From IMG/VR virus record IMGVR_UViG_3300017728_000111, positions 1 through 24,183 of that record: 24,183 nt of DNA; one strand, 5' to 3'. This document shows, piece by piece, positions 12,668 to 21,000 of the stretch (its first letter is position 1; each line of letters starts with the position of its first letter). A program made the translations under genes and the position numbers. The notes below the pieces were generated by a model. The model had not been told where the DNA came from. It saw only the letters and a list, made by a program, of their open reading frames with translations, and did not search any database. Origin of the DNA: a virus.

Positions 12668-12840
12668 TGAAAGCCACACCAAGAGATATAAAAATCATTG
12701 TTTCAGGATTAGATAAGTTGCAAAAAACAATGGAATTTCAAAATCAGCACGGAATAGCTATAGAAGTTCAAGATTTAATGGCTAAGATAAAAACAGAATC
12801 TAAATGGACTGCTGAAGACGAAAAGAAAATCATAAGATAA
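12667..12840 (+). CDS. Small hypothetical protein, 57 residues
   Basis: It starts in the stop of the HNH gene (TAATG), with a strong SD AAAGGAGG nine nt upstream (which also encodes the tail of the HNH protein). The 57 residues form amphipathic helices (RDIKIIVSGLDKLQKTME, AIEVQDLMAKIKTESK, TAEDEKKIIR) with no visible motif. Last gene before the hairpin at 12846. Function unknown. Confidence 0.65.
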   Translation: MKATPRDIKIIVSGLDKLQKTMEFQNQHGIAIEVQDLMAKIKTESKWTAEDEKKIIR

Positions 12841-12845
12841 AACAC

Positions 12846-12890
12846 TGTAAACGGCTATATAACACTTGATTTATTGTATAGCCGTTTATA
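12846..12890 (+). terminator. Strong hairpin at the end of the plus-strand operon
   Basis: TGTAAACGGCTATA 12846-12859 pairs with TATAGCCGTTTATA 12877-12890, 14 bp with one G-T (12847/12889) valid in plus RNA. There is no long T-run on the plus side, so termination efficiency is uncertain; it may instead be a processing site or transcript end stabiliser. Confidence 0.5.
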
Positions 12891-12900
12891 AACTACATAC

Positions 12901-13101
12901 ATGAAAACACTAAAATTAAAAAACGCACAAAAACATTGTTGTAATTGGGATAGCGGTAAATGCATAGGAGTAATGTTAAGTTCAAAAGAAGGAGAACTTA
13001 AAGTATTCTTAGATAGCGATAAAGAAAATAAACCCTGTACTGCTGATACTAAATGCAACTATTACGATAATATAGTTAAAAAAATAATAAGTTATTTATA
13101 G
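12901..13101 (+). CDS. Small Cys-rich protein, 66 residues
   Basis: The ATG at 12901 has no SD and lies 11 nt after the hairpin. The 66-residue product has five Cys residues: Cys13-Cys14 and Cys21 (HCCNWDSGKCIG), then Cys46 (KPCTAD) and Cys52 (TKCNYYDNIV). The C-x-x-W-x-x-G-x-C pattern with a second Cys pair is, from memory, seen in small uncharacterised proteins of aquatic phages and suggests a metal-binding or disulphide-knotted fold. It is the last plus-strand gene; the late genes converge on it 3 nt away. Confidence 0.65.
   Translation: MKTLKLKNAQKHCCNWDSGKCIGVMLSSKEGELKVFLDSDKENKPCTADTKCNYYDNIVKKIISYL
13074..13097 (-). terminator. Possible weak terminator for the leftward late operon
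   Basis: Reading the minus strand past the 645-residue gene, AAATAA (13097-13092), loop CTTA, TTATTT (13087-13082) is followed by more T residues. The stem contains only A-T pairs, so this is weak evidence. Confidence 0.3.
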
Positions 13102-13104
13102 TAT

Positions 13105-15042
13105 TCAGTTTTTAGATGGCATATCGTCATCATCGTCTGACATATTAAAAAGGTAAGGTGTAAGTGCGCCAGACATTTCTTTAGCTATATACGCTAAGCT
13201 AGTAGCATCCATAGCTAATCCAGCAAGTTTAAACACTTTTCCCGCTGTACTTTTACTAGTAAATAGTTTAATTATCTCTTTACTTGCTTTAGATGGATTA
13301 TTCTTTATGTAATTAACAAGCATTTTCTTTCTACCACCTCTTTCAAACACGTTTATATCTTCTAAACTAGAACCTCTTGCACGATTAGGTAACCTGCTTT
13401 GCCATTCAAAAGATTTTGAAGGTTGAGATGCTTGAGAAGTATTAGTCCATATACCTTTATTATTTATATAATGTTGATGGTAAAACTCATCAATAAGCAA
13501 AGGTACGTTATTTTGCACTTTACTACTTTTAAATATATCATGAACATCTGTTTTAATTCTTCTTGAATACACTTTATTATTTTTAGAGTCGAATCTGTAT
13601 TCACCCATCATATTAACTCCACCTTCAAAATATTGAGCAGTAACACCGCCTAAATTTTTAAGTTTAAATGAACCATCCCATTTTTTTCTTACACCACCCC
13701 ATAATATCTTCCCATTTTTTTCACCCTGTTTAAGAAAAACTTGAGGTTTAATTTCATTAGCAATATTGTCAACAGCGAACCTATTGAATTTTCTAAACTC
13801 ATTATTCTTTAAAATGTATGGTCTGTTTTTTCCATCATTTAAATATTTACCATATTTTTTTCCACCAAGGGCTGCATATTGCCTTCTTCCTAATTTAAAT
13901 TCATCTATATCGCTTCTACCGACCATTTGCCTTAAAAAAGCATTCATACTGCGTATATTATTAACTTCTCCAGTTCCTAGACCATGAGAAAGTTTAGCGG
14001 CTATATTGTGAAAATTTTTATTAGTTTTATTAAAAAGCATAGCATCGCCACGATGAGTATTTTTAAATACAACAACTTGTTTATCGACACCCTCTCTAAT
14101 AATTTTACCACCTTTATGAAAAACAATATCTTTATCTAAAGATAACTTTTTACCTAATTTGCTTTTTTTCTCTATTTGAATTTTTGGAGTTGCTATATCG
14201 ACATCACCTTTCCAAGGTTTTAAAAAACCTTCAGGAAGTCCCGGTAATTTAGCTTCTAGGTCATTCCACCTAGCTGTAATTACAGGAGAATAACCAGCTT
14301 GTTTAAGTCGTTTTGTACTATATCTTTTATTAGCTAAAAATCCATTTTCTATTTCATTCTTAGCTATTTCAGAACGATAATATCTACTAGCTTTACCTAA
14401 TTTAGAGCTTTCTTTATCTAATTTATCTAATTCAGCCTCTAAGTAAGGTATTCTTTCAGGATTTTTATTTTTAGAAATAGCAATTTCATTGTAAACTTCT
14501 TGAGTTCTTTTATCAATAGTATCCTGTAATTGCCGAGCATCGTTACTAGCTATGTAATGTCTAAATTCTTCAGGTGTTACAGTAAAACCAGATTTATTTT
14601 CTTTTGCAACATTGGAAATATATGTTTTATAATCTTTTCTCCAACTTCTATCTTTTAGTTTATCATTACCAAGGTAATATTTATCTAATTTATCTTCAAC
14701 TTCACCTCTAAGATTTGCTTCGAAACTTTGTTTACTAGCAAGTCCTTCATTTTTACCAATTCTAAACGCTAATTTATCGCCTATTTTTTCATAAGGTAAA
14801 TTTTTATATTTTTCTATAGTCGCTTTGCCATAAAAATTATCTACAGTATTTGTTTGTTTATTCATAGCCCAAACACCTGCTTTTGGAATTGCGTTAGCAA
14901 TACCAACACCTATACTATTGGCTATACCCCTAGTACCTGTAAACCTAGCTTCTTGAGCTTCGTTATCGTCATAATCGGCAGATAAATATCTGTTATATAC
15001 TTCTTCACCAAGGTAAACACCAAGCGCACTTCTTTTAATCAT
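13105..15042 (-). CDS. Late virion-type protein, 645 residues
   Basis: The start at 15042 has AAGGAAG upstream and overlaps the 2881-residue gene by 8 nt, so the two are translationally linked. The protein is basic and Lys/Tyr/Asn-rich, with a small Gly/Ala hydrophobic stretch near residues 38-58 (GTRGIANSIGVGIANAI) and a second near 605-635 (VFKLAGLAMDATSLAYIA), ending in an acidic DDDDD tail. No enzymatic motif seen. Placement at the end of a late operon after a giant internal-type protein suggests a virion or ejection protein that may accompany the polymerase. Family unknown. Confidence 0.75.
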   Translation of the reverse strand: MIKRSALGVYLGEEVYNRYLSADYDDNEAQEARFTGTRGIANSIGVGIANAIPKAGVWAMNKQTNTVDNFYGKATIEKYKNLPYEKIGDKLAFRIGKNEGLASKQSFEANLRGEVEDKLDKYYLGNDKLKDRSWRKDYKTYISNVAKENKSGFTVTPEEFRHYIASNDARQLQDTIDKRTQEVYNEIAISKNKNPERIPYLEAELDKLDKESSKLGKASRYYRSEIAKNEIENGFLANKRYSTKRLKQAGYSPVITARWNDLEAKLPGLPEGFLKPWKGDVDIATPKIQIEKKSKLGKKLSLDKDIVFHKGGKIIREGVDKQVVVFKNTHRGDAMLFNKTNKNFHNIAAKLSHGLGTGEVNNIRSMNAFLRQMVGRSDIDEFKLGRRQYAALGGKKYGKYLNDGKNRPYILKNNEFRKFNRFAVDNIANEIKPQVFLKQGEKNGKILWGGVRKKWDGSFKLKNLGGVTAQYFEGGVNMMGEYRFDSKNNKVYSRRIKTDVHDIFKSSKVQNNVPLLIDEFYHQHYINNKGIWTNTSQASQPSKSFEWQSRLPNRARGSSLEDINVFERGGRKKMLVNYIKNNPSKASKEIIKLFTSKSTAGKVFKLAGLAMDATSLAYIAKEMSGALTPYLFNMSDDDDDMPSKN

Positions 15043-18000
15043 CTGTTTCTTCCTTTTTAGAACCTAAATATGGGAATATAGGTTTTAAATCTGCGGCTAC
15101 ATCAATTAAAGGAAGTCCAGTCATTTTATTTACGGCATAATATGGATTTTCAATAATGCCACCCTTACCTAATACATCTCTACCAATTCTACCAAATGGA
15201 AATAAACTCCAAGCTACATACTCAGTCATCATTTCTTGGTCTTTATTTAGCATCCATTTAAATAATTGTGGCATAGCTCTAAGAAACGGAGGTGTTACTA
15301 TTTGAAACGGTCCAAGAGGACTACCAAAAAAAGCTCTATCTTTAGTTTTTTCATCTCCAAAGAAATAATCTGCTGTATCTTGTAACCAGTTATATGGTGC
15401 AGGTAATGCTGATTCAAACAAAGAGTATGTATATACACTAGCCATTCCTAACATAAAAGCATCTGCTTGCATCATTCTAATAGCTCCATCATGAGCTTCT
15501 GTTCCCGGAACAAAGCCATATATTTTAGCTCTTCTAAGAGTGTCTCTTCTAAATCTTACTGAGTTCCAACTCCATAACTGAAATCTTGAAAATATTTTAC
15601 CCATACTACTCGTTGTCCATGCTGGTCTATATGGAGCAGAGTATAAAAACTGAGTAGCCTTAACACCTTTTTTAGCCATTTCTATTAAAAATGGATGGTC
15701 ATGGTCTTTTATACTATTGCCAAATCTTTCTCTTGCTTGTAAATAATGAGCCATAAAAGCATCTCTTCTTAAAGCTCTTTCAGGAACTCTCATAAAAGAA
15801 CTAGCAAATTTAAATGCACTAGCAGATAAATTATATTTTCTTTTTATTTCTAACAGTTCTTTAGGTCCTACTTTTTTACCAGTTTTTAACATATTGCTAA
15901 CGTCGTTAGCCATTTTAGATAAATTATTGTCTTTTTGTGCTGGATTTAAGCCAACTTCGTATTGTAAGAAATCTTCAGTAACTCCTAATTTTTGCAACCA
16001 GTCTTCTACGTCAGACATACTATTCCATTTAGGGTTTACTTTAGCTTTTAGATACTCAATACTTCTAGCATTTTTAAATGTACTCCATCCAGTATTTATA
16101 ACAGTATGAATACTTCCACCATAAAAGTTAGCTACTGCGCTTTTAGGGTGAGCAAGTAATGATGCTAACTGCCATTTAGCTTCTAAGGCACTCATACTTT
16201 CTAATTGAGCGTAACTAACACCAGTCATTTCATCTATAACATCTTCACTTAAATTAAATTCTTTTAACTGTTTCCTGTCTATATTTAATTTTTTTCTTAT
16301 AAAATCAACTCTTTTTTTAGTTTGACTATCAGAAAAAAACTTATAAGGAGTGTATTTAATTTTCATTAAGGGGTCATTCATTACTTCTTTTGGTATATGA
16401 GTAGGGTAACCCATAGCTTGTTGAGCGTATAAACCAAAAAATCTTCTCCAAGCTGTAGTTAAATTAGCGTCTTTAGTTTTTCTAAAAAACTTTTCTCCAA
16501 ATTCATGAATTGTAGACCTATTTGCTGTTTGCATAGCTTGTCTATAAAATGTATCAATAATATTTTTCATATATGCATCATAGGCTTCTGGAGTTCTAGA
16601 CCATCCACCAATATGACTTTCTCTACTAAATTGATTTCCAACTTTAACAAGTCCGCTACTCATAATTTCCTTAGCGTGTGAAATATTATTTTGAGCAACT
16701 GCTGTAATAATGTCTTCTACTCTATCATAATTTTCACCCATCATATCTTTTGACATATAATCACCAGTCAATCTTTTATACTGAGTAAATACTTTTTTAA
16801 TCTCTACATCTTTTTCTTTTTTTGTTAAATCTCTTTCATTTAAAGTTTTAATAGCATATTCATACCTTTCTTTAGCTTTCTTTTTATCTAGCCCTATATG
16901 GGGAAAATACTCACTATAATCATACTTACTAGTATACTCTGACTGCTCAAAGTCAAGCTTTCTATTTATTTCTTTTAATTTTTTCCAACCATCTTGTTTA
17001 ATCCGTTTTAAAGGCATATGGCTTTGGATAATATGTTTACTAATAAGTCTAATTCCATCTACTCCATATTTTTCTATCGGAATAGGTTTACCATTTCTTA
17101 ACAAGTTAGCGACTTCTCTATTCCAAGCTCTTCTTAAAACAACAAGACCACCATATGTAATCCTACCTTGTTTATTTCGTGCCATCTCTAAAAATCTTTG
17201 AGCAGACTTACCATCACCAGTTAACCATTGATGAACTTTTTCATTCTGTATTGTAATAGCTCTATTAATATTATCAACAACATCAGCACCTTTCATAATC
17301 TGAACACCTGTTTTTAAAGGCACTCTATATGTGTTGTTACGCAACTTATTCCAAAGAGGTTTAACTTCATTCCAGTTTTCTATATACTCAGAAAGAAATA
17401 TTTTATCATTTTTAAATCTTTTATTCGCTATTGTTTTTTCTCTCATAGCAACAGCTATATCATATAAATCTCTTCCATTATCTATTCCATCAAGGTAAGG
17501 TAATAGCTTATCTCTAAGTTCACTTTTTTCATTTTGAATTACTTGTTGTGAAACTTCAGTAGCTTTAGCACTAAATTGCTGTATTAATCCCATAGGTGTT
17601 ATGGGTGTTAGGTTTTTACCCATTACAGTGTTACCAAGTCTATCTTTATATGGACTTATACCTTCTTGTAACTGTCTAAATGCAGAACTAGTAGCTAAGT
17701 CTTTATCAATAGTAGCTGGGAACTGCATATAATAAGCTCTTTTTATTTCAGTTTTATTTTTACCAATAATATAATCCCAACTTCTTCTCCAAAAACTAGG
17801 AGTATTCATATCATCTAAATAATTCTTAAATGATTGTAAATCAATTTTATTTGCAGTGTTTATATCTTTACCAGCAACAGTCCTAAATAACCAGTTAATG
17901 TTTTTAGCATCTACATTATGCATATTGTCAAGATGTCTTTTTATATCAAGATATAATTCATTCATCTCAGGGTCTTTAATATCAGGTTTACCTAACCCTA

Positions 18001-21000
18001 TGAAAGGAGCTAGTTCGTCTAAAAACCTACTTTGAGCCTTGTTTAAATCAGATTGCTCTATTATACTACCTTCAACTCTTTTACCGTTAGCGGTTAATAA
18101 ATTAATTATTTTATCAGAACCTTTATCGGGAAGCAATGATTCTTCAATGCTTTTTATTTCAACATCTGTTAACTTGGTAGATGCTTTTTTAAATAATTTC
18201 TCATATTCATCAAAGTATTTTTTTATATTACTATTGCTTACTACTTTACTATTTAAACCTACTTTCATCAAGGAAGTACTTTCAGCATCTCTTTCTAAAT
18301 CTTTTAATAAAGCTTCTTGATATTGAGCTTTTTTACCACCCCAAGCTCTACCTTTTTTTAATTTTTTAATATTTTTTCTTAGTGTTCTTTCTTTTTGTAA
18401 ATCACCCCTTGTTAAGCTACCTAATAACATTGTGTCAAAAAGTTCTTTTTCTTTACTGTTCAATTCTTTGTCTTTTATAAAATCGTTTATCATTTTATCT
18501 ATAAGAACATTATCAGCACCAGCACTAACTTTATCGCTACTACTTGTAAAATCAGATATATCGTTTATAGTTCTTTCATTGTGACCTATAAAATCAAATT
18601 CTAATTTATCAACTTGAGATTTTCTGTTTTGCATTTTATGGTAACTTTGGTTCTTAATATACTCAGCTCTTTTAAAAATTTCATCTATTCTAGCTGGATT
18701 AATATTACCTTCCTTAACAACGTTTACAATTCTATTTATAGTCGTAATATCGCTCATATCGTTTACTAAAAAGTCTTCAGACTTTAAAACCATATAATCT
18801 ATCCATGAACTTCTCCACTCAGGACTAATAGCTTTTACTATACTTTTTTCATCCATACCGTTTTCTAAAACTCTTTTATATGTAGTATTTACTTTTAAGT
18901 TATAGGGAACGTCTAATTGATTGTTTTTAGTTTTAGGACTGTTTAAATATAATTCTGCCCAAGCTTCATCATTTTCTAAATATTTCTTTAGGTGAATGTC
19001 ACTCCACATATTTTTACCAAAAACATACTCAGCAAGTTTACTTTCTTTTACAACAAAAGTTGTTCTATTTAAAATAGGTTTCAACCATTCAAATTTAGCA
19101 AGATTATCTTTATGCTCTTGATACATTTGACCTAATGCTCTTCTATCTACTCTTCTAAATAAATTATCACTCCAATTAATGTCGTTAATATCTTTAGCTA
19201 AATTTACCATAACATTATTCTCTGCACTTTTTGGTAATTTTGTTAGCTTAGAAAGTATAGATTTAATATCTGAATAAGTATACCTTAATCCAGTGGCGCT
19301 ATTTTTCCCATACAATGCTGAATTAACACTTAAAAAGTCGCCTATAATAGTTTTAGATAAATTATTCATTGGGTCAGGAGCAAACGTATCAGTTTTATAT
19401 TTACCTCTATCATAAACTTCTTGTTTAATGTCAAATAGAGGTTCCATCAACATTTGTTTAAAAACATTTTTAGGCATAACTCCAGCTTCATCCATAGGGT
19501 CGGAACCTATTGCTATCGCAGCTCTAGACCTTTGTTTAAACATATCCATATTTTCAGGGTTTAAATTTATGACCATTCTTTTAGAAAAATAACCTACAGA
19601 ATTATCTTTTTTATTATAACTTTTTTTATAGTTTAATATATAAGTTATATTACCTTTCTTGTCCTTCTTTATTATAGATTTACCTTTACTACCATCTTCC
19701 ATCAATCTAAATAGTTCTACTCTATTTGTCTTGCTAACCATGTTTGTAATAGCATTGTATGCTCCTAATATAGCACTACGTGTATTAACAGCAGTACCAA
19801 GTACGTCTCTTCCGGAACTTGCCCCATTACTCATTGCTTGTCGCCATATTGGATTATAGTAGTTAGCATTGTTACTGGCACTTCTTAGATAATCTTCATC
19901 GCTTACAGTAAATAACTCCCGAACTTTTAAAGGTTTACCACCATCAGCTCTAGCAACTTTATCTAATTCATCCTTATTGTGCATTTCTCTTTTATTATCA
20001 AAAAATTCATCTCTAGCTTCATCGTACATTTTTTTATATTCAGGCTTCATACCTCCTTCACCACCAAAGAATACAAATGCTTTATCACCGTCTAAATCAG
20101 CACCACCAAGAGCTCTCATAACCCTAGGGTGCATTAACACTCCATAACCATCTATCCCAGTAAAACCACCTAGCCTAAGAACATTTGCGCCACTCATACT
20201 ATCCATAGGGACTCTTGTCAAAACTCCCCTAATCATCTCTTTATAATCTTCCACATCATCTTTGTTTAAATTTTTATCCTTAGACATGTTAAACACTTCT
20301 TCTAAGGTAGCCTTACCATTTTTAAATCTAGAGTCGTATAAAGGTATTTTTTTATGACCTTCATCGAGGTAAAAAACTTTATTGTTGTCATCATTTATAT
20401 CGTCCATAGAGCTCTTCATACCCTCATCCCAAGGTCTAATACGAGCTACAGCACTTCCTTTTAACTTAGGTCTAGTTGCGCTATGTACAGCATAATTTTT
20501 CAAAGCAACCATTCTAAAGTCTCTAATAAATTTATGCATTAACCCACCAGTACTACCTTTTGGGTATATAGAAGCCAATCTTTCAACTATAGTATTATAT
20601 TCTTCTAGGCTAATTCTCTCTTCAGCCATTTCATCTCTACTGTATTCAGATTCTTCTGCTGTATTCCTATAATGGTCATCTTGTATTTTAAGTATTTTCT
20701 GCATAAGACCAGCTGACGCACTTTCATAATCAGGATTTCTTATAATTTCAAATAATTTATTTATAGGTATTTCATCATATTTTTCTATTAAATCTTTTTC
20801 ATTTTTAGTAGGGTCAAGTTCAAATTTTTGTAATATATTTCTACCTTCTTCTGTGCCATTTTTACTTTTTCCACTAAAATCTTCGTACATTTGTTTAAAT
20901 AAATCAGAATTATTCCCATCAATAGCACTCAACACTGTCATCATTTGCTTAGGAAGTCTTTGAGGCTTTATATATTTCTTACTTGTTATTTCAGACATAG

